From Haloferax gibbonsii ATCC 33959 (GTDB lineage Archaea > Halobacteriota > Halobacteria > Halobacteriales > Haloferacaceae), in NCBI RefSeq assembly GCF_000336775.1, contig NZ_AOLJ01000028.1:184143-248142 (forward strand): a stretch of 64,000 nt of DNA. Direction: 5' to 3'. Below are positions 41,465 through 50,772 of the stretch, in pieces. Position numbers and translations under genes: made by a program. Numbering within the stretch: the stretch's first letter is position 1; every line of letters starts with the position of its first letter. Below the pieces are notes generated by a model, which did no database searches, had not been told where the DNA came from, and saw only the letters and a program-made list of their open reading frames with translations.

Positions 41465-43030
41465 CTACTCCAGTCCGAGCGCGTCGCAGAGCGCCGCCAC
41501 GTCGAGGTTGTCGGCGACGAGCGCGGCGGCGCGGTCGTAGGGGTCGCCCGACGCGCCGGCGTCCGCGTCGGCCTCGGGCGTTCCCGCTGTCTCCGCTCGT
41601 TTTCCCCCTGTCGCGCCCGCCGCTCGCGTCGCCGGACGGTCGCGCCCGGCGGACTCGTACACGGCGTCCACGAACGCGTTCCGCGGCGAGTCGTTGGCGA
41701 ACAGGTCGTGAATGTACGTCCCCGCGACCCGTCCGAGCGCCGCGCCGTCGCCCGAAACCGGGGTCGCGCCGCCGACGATTCGGCTGTCGCCCATGTGTAT
41801 CTCGTAGCCGTCGATAGCTCCCGTCGCGCCGGCCAAGGGTCCCGCGCCGTCGAACTCGACGGAGACGGGTTCGACCCGCTTGTCGCGGGAAAAGCGCGTG
41901 ACTATCGGCAGCAGGCCGAATCCTTCGACCATCTCGTCGGCCGCCGCCCCCTCGATGTCGGCGTTCTCGATGGTCTCGCCGAGCAGTTGGTAGCCGCCGC
42001 AGATGCCGACGACCGGGCCGTCGAAGGCGGCGAGTTCGTCGCCGAAGCCGGCGTCGCGGAGCGCGAGCAGGTCGTCGACCGTGTTCTTGCTGCCGGGGAG
42101 GACCACCCCGTCGATGCCGTCGAGCGTCGCGTCGAGCGGGAGGTAGGCGACCCGGACGCCCGGCGTCTCGGCCAGCGGGCCGAAGTCCGTGGCGTTCGAG
42201 ATGCGCGGGAGTCGCGGCACGCCGATTGTGACGGCGCGCTCGGCCGCGACGCCGTCGTCGTCGCCGACGGTGGCGCGCTCGCCTTCCGCGGGGAGCGCGA
42301 GGCTGTCTTCTTCCGGGAGACCGGGGTCGTCGTAGGGAAGCACGCCGAGGACGGGCACGCCGGTCCGCTCCTCGATTTCGTCGAGCCCCGGTTCGAGGAG
42401 GCTCGGGTCGCCGCGGAACTTCGTGATGACCGCGCCGACGACCCGCTCGCGCACGTCTTCGGGCAGGAGTTCGAGCGTCCCGAGCAGGCTGGCGAAGACT
42501 CCGCCGCGCTCGATGTCGGCCGCGATGAGGATGTCGGCGTCGGCGAAGCGGGCGGTCTCGATGTTCGCCAAGTCGCGGTCGTGGAGGTTTATCTCGGCGA
42601 TGGAGCCGGCCCCCTCGGCGACGACCACGTCCGCCTCGGCCGCCAGCCGACGGTGCGATTCGACCGCCGCGTTGCGGGCGTCCTCCCAGTGGGTCGCGTA
42701 GTAGTCGCCCGCGGAGTTGAGGCCGACCGCCCGACCGTGGACGACCAGTTGCGACGTGCCGTCGCCGTGGGGCTTGAGCAGGACCGGATTGTGGTCGGTC
42801 GTCGGCGCGACCCGCGCGGCGCGGGCCTGCACGTACTGCGAGACGCCGATTTCGCCGAAGTCGTCGCCGTCGGCGGTGGCGACCGCCCGGGCGTTGTTGC
42901 TCATGTTCTGCGCCTTGAACGGCGCGACAGAGAGGCCGCGGTCGGCGAACAGGCGACAGAGCCCGGCCGCGACGGTGCTCTTGCCCACGTGGCTCGCGGT
43001 CCCCGCGACGAGGAGGGTCGGCGTCGTCAT
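41465..43030 (-). CDS. cbiP: Cobyric acid synthase (glutamine-hydrolysing)
   Basis: 521 residues. It amidates four side chains of adenosylcobyrinic acid a,c-diamide in cobalamin synthesis. The N-terminal dethiobiotin-synthetase-like ATP domain carries [10 protein letters not shown] (10-19) and [25 protein letters not shown] and VLPGSKNT follow. The class I amidotransferase domain has the nucleophile Cys344 in [12 protein letters not shown] and [10 protein letters not shown]. An Ala/Gly-rich insert (about residues 475-500) near the C-terminus looks lineage-specific. It stands alone here, away from other cob/cbi genes. The start [14 protein letters not shown] at 43030 is the family N-terminus. 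Confidence 0.95.
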   Translation of the reverse strand: MTTPTLLVAGTASHVGKSTVAAGLCRLFADRGLSVAPFKAQNMSNNARAVATADGDDFGEIGVSQYVQARAARVAPTTDHNPVLLKPHGDGTSQLVVHGRAVGLNSAGDYYATHWEDARNAAVESHRRLAAEADVVVAEGAGSIAEINLHDRDLANIETARFADADILIAADIERGGVFASLLGTLELLPEDVRERVVGAVITKFRGDPSLLEPGLDEIEERTGVPVLGVLPYDDPGLPEEDSLALPAEGERATVGDDDGVAAERAVTIGVPRLPRISNATDFGPLAETPGVRVAYLPLDATLDGIDGVVLPGSKNTVDDLLALRDAGFGDELAAFDGPVVGICGGYQLLGETIENADIEGAAADEMVEGFGLLPIVTRFSRDKRVEPVSVEFDGAGPLAGATGAIDGYEIHMGDSRIVGGATPVSGDGAALGRVAGTYIHDLFANDSPRNAFVDAVYESAGRDRPATRAAGATGGKRAETAGTPEADADAGASGDPYDRAAALVADNLDVAALCDALGLE

Positions 43031-43222
43031 CTGCCGGGAGTCAGGGCCGCGCGGTTCAAAGGTGTTCGTTTCGGGCGCGGGAGGGCGGCCCCATACCGCG
43101 ACCGACGGCGTCTTCGAACGCCCCGACGACGTTCCCCGCCATACTGTGGTGGTCACGTCGATTCTGTGAAATGTTGCCGGAAGTGGTGCGTTTAGTTCGC
43201 TCGCCCGCTCGGTCTATCATGA

Positions 43223-44839
43223 ATGAAGAAACAGTTACTCGTGACGGACTTCCTCGACCGGGCCCGGACGTACTACGGCGATTACGAGGCTGTCGTCGGC
43301 GTCGACGGGGAGCGCTTCACCTACGCGGAGTTCGGCGAGCGGGTGGACAGGTTTTCGGCGGCGCTCCAATCCCGCGGCGTCGAGAAGGGCGACCGGGTCG
43401 CGGTGCTCGACCCCAACACGCACTGCCACCTCGAAGCGGCCTTCGGCGCGATGCAGTGCGGCGCGCTCCACGTCCCGCTGAACTACCGGCTCACGACCGA
43501 GGACTACGAGTACCTGCTTTCGGACTCCGGCGCGAGCGTGGTCTACGCCGACTACCAGTACGCGGGGAAAATCGAGGCCGTCCGCGACGACGTGCCCGCC
43601 GAGGTGTTCGTGACGAACGACCCCGCCGCCGTCGACGGCGACTGGCTCGACTTCGAGGCGTTCCTCGACGAGGCCGACGCCGACGACTACGAGCGCCCCG
43701 AGATGTCCGAGGACGAACTCATCACCATCAACTACACCTCGGGGACGACCGGTGACCCGAAGGGCGTCTGCCGCACCCACCGCACCGAGTCGCTCCACGC
43801 TCAACTGGTGACGATTCACCACCACATCGCCGACGACGACGTCTACCTCTGGACGCTCCCGATGTTCCACGTCAACGGCTGGGGCCACATCTACGCCGTC
43901 ACCGGCCGCGGCGCGAAACACGTCTGCACCCGCGGGGTCGACGCCGAGCAGGTGTTCGACGCCATCGCCACCGAGGACGTGTCCTTTTTCTGTTGTGCGC
44001 CGACGGTGCTGTCGATTCTGCGGGAGTACGCCGAGGAACACGACCCCGCGTACGCCGGCGACAACCCGGTTCGCGTGACCGCCGCCGGCAGCGCCGCGCC
44101 GAGCGCGACGATTCGCCACACCGAATCCGAGTTCGGCTGGGAGTTCACCCAGCTCTACGGCGCGACCGAGACCGGCCCGCTCATCGCCACCTCGGACGCG
44201 AACCGACTCATCCCCGACGAGGGGGGGCTTCGGTTCTCGCTCAAACAGCGGCAGGGCGTCGCCCCGCTCGGGACCGACCTGCGCGTCGTCGACGAGGACG
44301 GCGAACGGGTCCCGCGCGACGACGCCACCATCGGCGAGGTGGTCGTCCGCGGCAATCAGGTGATGGAGAAGTACTGGAACAAGCCCGACGAGACCCACGA
44401 CGCCTTCAACGACCGCCTCGAAGGCTGGTATCACACCGGCGACCTCGCGGTCGTCAACGAGGACGGCATGATTGCGATTCAGGACCGCAAGAAGGACATC
44501 ATCATCTCCGGCGGCGAGAACATCTCCTCGGTCGAACTGGAGGACACGCTGTTCGACCACGACGCCGTCGGCGACGTGGCGGTCATCCCCGCGCCGTCCG
44601 AGAAGTGGGGCGAGACGCCGAAGGCGTTCGTCGTCCCCGCGAACGGCGACGTGGAGAACCCCGGCGTCACCGCCGAGGAACTGAGCGAGTACACCCGCGA
44701 CCGCCTCGCCGGCTACAAGGCCATCCGCGAGTTCGAGTTCGTCGAGGAGATTCCCAAGACGGCGACCGGTAAGATTCAGAAGTACGAACTCCGCAAGCGC
44801 GAGTGGGACGACGAAGAGCGGATGGTCGGACAGGGGTAG
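43223..44839 (+). CDS. Acyl-CoA synthetase (AMP-forming)
   Basis: 538 residues of the ANL superfamily. Motifs: INYTSGTTGDPKGVCRTH (P-loop, about 170-187), QLYGATETGPL, WYHTGDLAVVNEDGMIAIQDRKKDIIISGGENISSVELE, and PKTATGKIQKYELRKREW with the catalytic Lys. It activates a carboxylic acid, probably fatty or aryl/branched, to its CoA thioester. It is divergent from cbiP. The ATG at 43223 was chosen because the frame of the ATG at 43219 is not the coding one. Confidence 0.92.
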   Translation: MKKQLLVTDFLDRARTYYGDYEAVVGVDGERFTYAEFGERVDRFSAALQSRGVEKGDRVAVLDPNTHCHLEAAFGAMQCGALHVPLNYRLTTEDYEYLLSDSGASVVYADYQYAGKIEAVRDDVPAEVFVTNDPAAVDGDWLDFEAFLDEADADDYERPEMSEDELITINYTSGTTGDPKGVCRTHRTESLHAQLVTIHHHIADDDVYLWTLPMFHVNGWGHIYAVTGRGAKHVCTRGVDAEQVFDAIATEDVSFFCCAPTVLSILREYAEEHDPAYAGDNPVRVTAAGSAAPSATIRHTESEFGWEFTQLYGATETGPLIATSDANRLIPDEGGLRFSLKQRQGVAPLGTDLRVVDEDGERVPRDDATIGEVVVRGNQVMEKYWNKPDETHDAFNDRLEGWYHTGDLAVVNEDGMIAIQDRKKDIIISGGENISSVELEDTLFDHDAVGDVAVIPAPSEKWGETPKAFVVPANGDVENPGVTAEELSEYTRDRLAGYKAIREFEFVEEIPKTATGKIQKYELRKREWDDEERMVGQG

Positions 44840-44968
44840 GCGGCGACCCGGCGCCCCGGCGGCCCCTGACTCGGCGGCCCGCCCGACCCGTTTCGACGCT
44901 CGTCTCCCGGTGAGTCGGCCGCTTCGCCCGCAAGATATTATTGGCTCACCGAGTATCTCGTATCTAAC

Positions 44969-47581
44969 ATGTTTTCTCCGAGTTCAGGAGGCACCTCCGC
45001 CGGCGCGATTCTCTACGTCGCGGCCGACGGCGCTGCCTCCGATGCGGTCGTCTCGGCGCTTCGGGACGCCTTCGAGCGCCCGGTCACGCGCGCCGAGAGC
45101 GTCGACGCCGTGCGGTCGGCGCTCGACGACCGCACCGTCTCCTGTCTCGTCGCCGCCGCCGACCTCCCCGACGGACTCGAACTGGACGCGCTCGTCTCCC
45201 GCGACGGCTCCCGCGCCGAGTTTCCGGTCGTCGTCTACGCCGCCGCGGGCGACGAGGCGTTCGCCGCTCGCGCCGTCTCGCTCGGCGTCGACGACTACCT
45301 GATCCGCGACGACGCCGACGACTCCCACGCGGCACTCGTCGCGTCGGTTCGGTCGCTCGTGGACCCGGACACCGGCGACTCCCGCCCCGTCACTCGGAGT
45401 CACCGCGTCATCGTCGAGGCGATGGAAGACGGCGCGTTCGTCCTCGACGACCGAAGTCGCGTCGAGTACGTGAACCCCAGAATCGAGGAGATAACCGGGC
45501 GCGCCTCCGAGACGCTCCGCGGCGAGCAGTTCGAGTCGCTCGTCGACGCCGGCCTGTTCCCCGCGGGCGAGTACGAGCGGTACCGCGACGCCGTCTCGCG
45601 GGTTCTCTCGGAGGGCGTCACCGAACGCCTCGACGTTCGGTTCGTCGACGCCGAGGGCGACCCGCGGCTGTTCGAGCTCCAGCTCTCTCCGGCCGTCGAC
45701 GGCGAGAAGGCCATCGGCGTCGTCGGCATCCCGCGGGACGTGACCGACCGCGAGGTCGCCACCAACCAGCGCGGCGAACTCCTCGAACGCATGACGGACG
45801 CCTTCTTCGCCCTCGACACCGACTGGCGCTTCGTCTACTTCAACGACCGCGCGAAGACCATCTTCAGCGAGGTTCGCGAGCCCGAACTCGGCGAGCGCAT
45901 CTGGGACCTGTACCCGTCGGTCGTCGACACCGAACTGTTCGACAACTACCACGAGGCGATGCGGACCCAAGAGCCGGTGACGTTCGAGACCTTCTCCGAG
46001 GTCTACGACGGCTGGTTCGAGGTCCGGGCGTATCCCTCGCCGTCGGGCCTGTCGGTCTACTTCCGCGACGTGACGACGCGGAAGCGCTACCTCCACGCCC
46101 TCGAATCGACCAACCAGCGCCTCGAAACCGTGTTGCAGAACCTGCCGATCATCCTCTCGGCGTTCGACTCAGAGGGCGTGTTCACCATGTCCGAAGGGGC
46201 CGGTCTGGAGTCGCTCGGCCGCGACCCCGGCGAGGTGGTCGGCCGGTCCGCCTTCGAACTGTACGACGACACGCCCGCGGCCACCGACGCCATCGCTCGC
46301 GGGCTGTCTGGCGAGGCGGTCGACACCCGAATCGAGTACCACGGCGCGGTCTACGACGTGTGGTACCGCCCTGTCTTCGACGACGACGGCGAGGTGTCGA
46401 AGCTCCTCGGCGTCGCCATCGACGTCACCGACCGCGCGCGGTTGGAGGACGGTCTCCGGTCGCTACAGGCGGTCACGAGGGACCTCATTCTCACCGAGAG
46501 CGTCGAGGAGGTCGCGGCGCTGGCGGTCGAGGCCGTCCCCGAACTCGTCCCCGACGCCGAGGCAGCCATCTGGCTCGCCGACGACGGCGGGGGACTGTCG
46601 CCGGCCGCCTCGACAGGCGACGGGTTCGAGTCGACGGTTCGAATCGAGACCGTCCCGGGCGGCCCCGAGTCGGACGCGGTCACCCGAGTCGACTCCGCGG
46701 CCGTGGATGACCGGCTCCTTCCCCCCGAGTCGGACGCGGCGTCTGTCCTCCGCGTCCCGCTCGGGAGCCACGGTCTCCTCGTCGTCGCGACCGACGCCGA
46801 CGCGTTCCTCGACGTGGACGTTGACCTGTTCGAACTCTTCGGCTCGACGGTCGCCACCGCGCTCTCGGGAACCGTCCGCGAACAGGAACTCCGCAACCGC
46901 GAGGCGGACCTCGCCGCCGCCAACGAGCGACTCGACGATTTCGTCTCTATCGTCGCCCACGACCTCCGAAACCCGCTCGCGGTCGCCACCGGCTACCTCG
47001 ACCTCGGGATTGAGTCGGGCGAGCGGGCGCACCTCGAACGCGCCGCCAACGCGGTCGAGCGGATGTCCGAACTGGTCGAGGAGGTGCTCGACCTCGCTCG
47101 CCAGCGGACGCCCGTGGTCGACGCCAAATCCGTCGACCTCGCCCGCGTCGTCGACCACGCGTGGCGCTTCGTCGACACCGGCGACGCGACGCTCGTCCGC
47201 GGGGAACTGTTCGTCGTCGAGGGCGACGACGGCCGCCTGCTCAGGCTCTTCGAGAACCTGTTTCGGAATTCCGTCGAACACGCCCGTCCCCCCGACGACC
47301 CGCTCGCCGTCCGCGTCGGCGCGCTCGACGACCGGTCCGGGTTCTACGTCGCCGACAACGGCGTCGGCATTCCCGAGGAGATACGCGAACGCGTTTTCGA
47401 CCACGGCTACACCACGACGCCGCGGGGCACCGGCTACGGCCTCGCCATCGTCCGCGACATCGCCGACGCCCACGGCTGGTCCGTCTCGCTCGCCGAGTCG
47501 GCCGAGGGTGGTGCGCGGTTCGAGTTCGTGACGCCGTCGGAGCGATCGACGGCGACTGATTCGGGAGCCCTCGACGAATGA
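44969..47581 (+). CDS. Multi-PAS/GAF sensor histidine kinase with degenerate receiver
   Basis: 870 residues. Order: receiver-like domain (about 12-128), PAS (about 145-260), PAS (about 268-370), PAS (about 380-488), GAF (about 495-632), HisKA with His664 in IVAHDLRNPL, and HATPase with LFRNSVEHA (N box), VADNGVGIP (G1), FDHGYTT and GTGYGLAIV (G2). The receiver lacks the acidic pair (ILYVAADG) and has Ala63 at the phospho-acceptor position (VAAADLPDG), so it is a pseudo-receiver. There is no membrane segment, hence a cytosolic sensor. A TATA-like GATATTATTGG precedes the ATG by about 30 nt. Confidence 0.9.
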   Translation: MFSPSSGGTSAGAILYVAADGAASDAVVSALRDAFERPVTRAESVDAVRSALDDRTVSCLVAAADLPDGLELDALVSRDGSRAEFPVVVYAAAGDEAFAARAVSLGVDDYLIRDDADDSHAALVASVRSLVDPDTGDSRPVTRSHRVIVEAMEDGAFVLDDRSRVEYVNPRIEEITGRASETLRGEQFESLVDAGLFPAGEYERYRDAVSRVLSEGVTERLDVRFVDAEGDPRLFELQLSPAVDGEKAIGVVGIPRDVTDREVATNQRGELLERMTDAFFALDTDWRFVYFNDRAKTIFSEVREPELGERIWDLYPSVVDTELFDNYHEAMRTQEPVTFETFSEVYDGWFEVRAYPSPSGLSVYFRDVTTRKRYLHALESTNQRLETVLQNLPIILSAFDSEGVFTMSEGAGLESLGRDPGEVVGRSAFELYDDTPAATDAIARGLSGEAVDTRIEYHGAVYDVWYRPVFDDDGEVSKLLGVAIDVTDRARLEDGLRSLQAVTRDLILTESVEEVAALAVEAVPELVPDAEAAIWLADDGGGLSPAASTGDGFESTVRIETVPGGPESDAVTRVDSAAVDDRLLPPESDAASVLRVPLGSHGLLVVATDADAFLDVDVDLFELFGSTVATALSGTVREQELRNREADLAAANERLDDFVSIVAHDLRNPLAVATGYLDLGIESGERAHLERAANAVERMSELVEEVLDLARQRTPVVDAKSVDLARVVDHAWRFVDTGDATLVRGELFVVEGDDGRLLRLFENLFRNSVEHARPPDDPLAVRVGALDDRSGFYVADNGVGIPEEIRERVFDHGYTTTPRGTGYGLAIVRDIADAHGWSVSLAESAEGGARFEFVTPSERSTATDSGALDE

Positions 47582-47694
47582 CGCACACGATTCTCGTCGC
47601 CGAGGACGGGAACCACCTCGATGGAGCTCTCGCCGAGAGGACGGCCCCCGTGTCGGCCTCGCGCCCCGCTGTGCTCGACCCGGTCCTCGACTGA
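47578..47694 (+). CDS. Short overlapping ORF, possible receiver-domain remnant
   Basis: 38 codons starting ATGA-overlapped with the kinase stop: MTHTILVAEDGNHLDGALAERT, then a Pro/Ala/Val stretch to a stop. The first ten residues look like the first strand of a receiver (ILVAEDD type) or a Usp protein, and the coupling to a kinase gene is what one expects for its response regulator. The rest of the domain is missing. It may be a degraded regulator or chance. Confidence 0.3.
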   Translation: MTHTILVAEDGNHLDGALAERTAPVSASRPAVLDPVLD

Positions 47695-47840
47695 GCTTCG
47701 ACCTCTCACCGAGCGACCGAATCGCACGGTATCGCGTCGTAGACCCCGCTTTTCGGTCGTTCTCGATTCCTTAGATTCGGAAATCACGCTCTCTTTATAT
47801 GCTATGGGGGGTCGTTCGTTCACTTGTTAGGTGAAAGACA

Positions 47841-48362
47841 ATGGCCGCTAACTCACAAATCGAGATGCTGGGGAACAGGATGGACTTCGACTACTCGCAG
47901 GGCGTCACGGGCTACGTGCTCGTGCTGACCCGCCTCATCACCGGTTACTGGTTCTTCCACGCCGGTGTGACGAAGCTCGGCGGCTTCAGCGCCGCGGGCT
48001 ACCTCGCGAACGCCCCCGCCGCCTCGCCGCTGCAGGGCTTCTTCGCGTGGGCCGCCGCGACCCCGTGGCTCCTCGAGTTCACGAACTTCATGATTCCCGT
48101 CGGTGAGACGCTCATCGGCCTCGGACTCATCGTGGGTGCACTCGTCCGGCTCGCCGCCTTCTTCGGCGGCGTCCTGATGGTGTTCTTCTACCTCGGGAAC
48201 GCCGACTGGGCCCACGGCGTGGTCAACGGTGACCTGTTCGGGCTGATGATGTTCGCCATCGTCGGGACCCTCGCGGCGGGCCGCATCCTCGGCCTCGACG
48301 CCATCATCGAGAAGATGGAGTTCGTCCGCCAGCGCCCCGCGCTCAAGTACCTCCTCGGCTGA
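47841..48362 (+). CDS. DoxX-family membrane protein
   Basis: 173 residues with four hydrophobic segments (TGYVLVLTRLITGYWFFHAGVTKLGG, EFTNFMIPVGETLIGLGLIVGALVRLAAFFGGVLMVFFYLGNADWAHGVVNGDLFGLMMFAIVGTLAAGRILGL). The DoxX pattern of a Gly/Phe-rich TM1 and the E-x-x-I-G-L-x-L-I segment is present. Relatives are subunits of thiosulfate:quinone oxidoreductase or partners of redox and sulfur enzymes; this single protein cannot be assigned a reaction. It is one of the few genes here with a clear leader: TATA-like CTTTATAT at 47793-47800 and a GGTGA ribosome site before the ATG. Confidence 0.88.
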   Translation: MAANSQIEMLGNRMDFDYSQGVTGYVLVLTRLITGYWFFHAGVTKLGGFSAAGYLANAPAASPLQGFFAWAAATPWLLEFTNFMIPVGETLIGLGLIVGALVRLAAFFGGVLMVFFYLGNADWAHGVVNGDLFGLMMFAIVGTLAAGRILGLDAIIEKMEFVRQRPALKYLLG

Positions 48363-48484
48363 GCGGGATATCCTTCCCCCTCGCGGCCGTGTCGGTGCGC
48401 CGCGGTGACCCACCAACTCCACCGCACCCGGCGCGCTTCGGCGAACGAAAGAACACTACGAACGACGAGACTGATTTTCTCCGA

Positions 48485-49468
48485 TTACTTCCTGTCGAGC
48501 CTGCTGAGGCCCTGCCAAATCGCCTCGATGAGCCGCGCTTCTCCGTCGAACTCGCCCGCCTCGCCGTCCCCATTCGCAGAACTGTCCTGTTTTGCCGCTT
48601 CCGCACCGTCGACGTCGTCCCAGCCGCGGGCGATGGCGTCTTCGAGGACGGAAAGCGAGTGGTTCTCGAAGTTGTTCATGCCCCGGAACGATTCGAGCGC
48701 CGCGACGGCCTCGTCGTCGAACTCGCCGCTCGGCGTCCCGTCGTAGAAGCCGAGGTCGGCTAACGTTTCGAGCACCGATTCGGCCGTCTCGCCGGATAGC
48801 GACCGGGTCTCCTCGGGCGCTTCGCGCTCCAAGAGCGTGATGTCGTACAGCTTGAACACGCGTTCGAGCTCGTCTATCGGGTGGTCGTGGTCGTCGACGC
48901 GCACGTCGACCCAGCGGTCGTTGCCGCCGTCGTAGCCGCCCTCGGGCTTGGCGATGTACATCGCCGCCGACTGTTCGCCGCGCTTGTCGCCGCCGGCGTC
49001 GTTGCCGGCGTGGAGCGCCGCGAGCAGGCGCTCGGGGAGGCCGCCGTCGGTCGTCTCGAACGCCTCGGCCATCGCTTCGAGCGTCGCCTCGTTTTCGAGG
49101 ATGTTCCCCTGGACGGTGTAGTGCTCTCCTTGGATGTCGCCGGCCACGTCGAAGCACTCCTCGCCGGTGAAGGCCGCGATGCTCCCGTCCGCCCCCACGA
49201 CGCCGACCTGCCTGCTCGGGGCCTCGCCGTCGGCGTCGGTCAGTTCGGCGACGACCTCCTCGGCCGAATGCCCCTCGCGCAGGAGGTCCAATCCGTCGGG
49301 ACCGTAAGCGACGTTCGCGAAGCTCTGGGTGGCGATTGCGCCGGCGTCCGCGCTGACGAACGGGACGACGGAACCGACGCTCACGAACTTCGACTGGACG
49401 GCCACGCCGACGGCGTCCTGTTCCGGGTCGCGGGCGACGATTGAGAAGGTCGACGGTCGCGGTGTCAT
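48485..49468 (-). CDS. DUF1028 (Ntn-hydrolase-like) protein
   Basis: 327 residues. The DUF1028 domain is at the N-terminus (MTPRPSTFSIVARDPEQDAVGVAVQSKFVSVGSVVPF, ATQSFANVAYGPDGLDLLREG, QVGVVGADGSIAAFTGEEC, GNILENEATLEAMAEAF). A C-terminal segment (about 225-290) resembles a peptidoglycan-binding-like helical repeat (SVLETLADLGFYDGTPSGEFDDEAVAALESFRGMNNFENH). No catalytic role is proven for the family, but it is often found near amide- and peptide-catabolism genes. The ATG at 49468 was chosen; the upstream extension is low-complexity. Confidence 0.85.
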   Translation of the reverse strand: MTPRPSTFSIVARDPEQDAVGVAVQSKFVSVGSVVPFVSADAGAIATQSFANVAYGPDGLDLLREGHSAEEVVAELTDADGEAPSRQVGVVGADGSIAAFTGEECFDVAGDIQGEHYTVQGNILENEATLEAMAEAFETTDGGLPERLLAALHAGNDAGGDKRGEQSAAMYIAKPEGGYDGGNDRWVDVRVDDHDHPIDELERVFKLYDITLLEREAPEETRSLSGETAESVLETLADLGFYDGTPSGEFDDEAVAALESFRGMNNFENHSLSVLEDAIARGWDDVDGAEAAKQDSSANGDGEAGEFDGEARLIEAIWQGLSRLDRK

Positions 49469-49586
49469 GGTCGGAACCGACGGACGCCGGGCGAATAAGG
49501 GTTCACGTCCCGGCGGAACCGTTGGGGAGGTCGGGTCGCCCCGCGGCCGGCTCGGCCGGCTCGGTGGCCGCACGCCTCGGCGGCGA

Positions 49587-50186
49587 CTACGCCGAGATGC
49601 GGTCGATGTGCGACTCGATAGCCGCCCGGAGCGACTCGATGGACTCGTCGGGCTCGAACACCGTCAGCCGGCGGGCGCGCGTCCCGGTCAGAATCGAGAG
49701 AAACAGCTCGGCCTCGGCGTCGGGGTCGATTGCCTCGAACTCGCCGGCCTCGATTCCGCGGACGAGGATGTCCCGCAGCAGCTCCGTGAGTTCGTCGTCG
49801 ATGTGGCGATACTCCTCGCGGTAGTCCTCGTCGTGCCGAGCGTTCATCCGCAGTTCGAACATGGACAGTTGGAGCCGGTAGGCCTCCTCGGAGAGCGTCT
49901 CCGGGAGGAGCGTCTCGACTACCGTTTCGAGTTCCTCTCTGGGCGTGCGGTCCCCTCGGGGGAGGCCGTCCAGGAACTCCGCGAGGACGTAGTCGAGGAA
50001 GTCGACCAGTAGCTCGTCTTTCCCGTCGTAGTGGTAGTACAGGAGTGCCTTGCTGTTCTCGAACTCGTCGGCGATGTCCTGCATCGTCAGGTTGCCGTAG
50101 CCGTGTCTCTGTAGCGCCCTGTACGTCGCCTCCATGATGCGCCGCTTCGCCGGCTCCAACTCCTCGGCGCGCCCGTCCCGCGTCAT
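49587..50186 (-). CDS. TetR-family transcriptional regulator
   Basis: 199 residues. N-terminal TetR helix-turn-helix: RRIMEATYRALQRHGYGNLTMQDIADEFENSKALLYYHYDGKDELLVDFLDYVL. The C-terminal part is a helical ligand/dimer domain with RLQLSMFELRMNARHDEDYREEYRHIDDELTELLRDIL, as in the BetI-like group. Its usual targets would be adjacent efflux or catabolic genes; here the neighbours are DUF1028 and a membrane-protein operon, so the target is open. The ATG at 50186 is the family-consistent start. Confidence 0.9.
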   Translation of the reverse strand: MTRDGRAEELEPAKRRIMEATYRALQRHGYGNLTMQDIADEFENSKALLYYHYDGKDELLVDFLDYVLAEFLDGLPRGDRTPREELETVVETLLPETLSEEAYRLQLSMFELRMNARHDEDYREEYRHIDDELTELLRDILVRGIEAGEFEAIDPDAEAELFLSILTGTRARRLTVFEPDESIESLRAAIESHIDRISA

Positions 50187-50256
50187 GCTAGGGGGTTCTC
50201 GTTGGACGGAAGTGTCGCTTTCGGGTCGTCGCGGGCGGGCGCTTGGGTCCCACATC

Positions 50257-50772
50257 TCACTTCCGTGCCTGCAACGCGAACAGGAGCGCCACCGACCCGA
50301 CGAGAAGCGCGAGGAGCGCGACGACCGACCGTCCGCCGGTGACGCCGGCGTATATTCCGTAGCCGAGCGTCGCCCCGGCCGCATACACGAGGGTGCTGCT
50401 CAGCCCGTGGACGGCCTCGATTCGGAACGTCGAGGGCTCCCGCCCGACCTCGCGCGCGATGCTGAACCCGTGTTTCCCCACGTCCCACGCGAGGAGTACG
50501 AGGAACGCGGCCGCGAGCAGGAACGGCGGTGTCAGACCCAAGACGCCGGCGAGCACGACTGACCCCGCGAGGAGCGCGATGCCCGGCGCGTAGGCCGACT
50601 CGACGCCGAACGTGAGTGCACCAGCGAGCGAGAGCACTCCCAGCGCGCCCATCGCGAGCGCGGGGACCGAGACCGCGGTAATGACGGCCGCACCGGTCGC
50701 GGCCGCGAGCGCACCGCCGCTGCTCCGGAGCGGCGGGGCGCTATCTGGACGTCGTGGCACGGCTTTGACCAC
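50257..50772 (-). CDS. Haloarchaeal membrane protein at the end of the DUF58 operon
   Basis: 171 residues with about five hydrophobic segments (LAAATGAAVITAVSVPALAMGALGVLSLAGALTFG, IALLAGSVVLAGVLGL, LAAAFLVLLAWDVGKHGFSIAREVG, YAAGATLGYGIYAGV, VALLALLVGSVALLFAL). Similar small proteins accompany DUF58 genes in haloarchaea (I recall the label DUF7519, unchecked). The start is uncertain: GTG at 50772 overlaps the DUF58 gene by 32 nt; GTG at 50760 is an alternative. Confidence 0.75.
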   Translation of the reverse strand: MVKAVPRRPDSAPPLRSSGGALAAATGAAVITAVSVPALAMGALGVLSLAGALTFGVESAYAPGIALLAGSVVLAGVLGLTPPFLLAAAFLVLLAWDVGKHGFSIAREVGREPSTFRIEAVHGLSSTLVYAAGATLGYGIYAGVTGGRSVVALLALLVGSVALLFALQARK

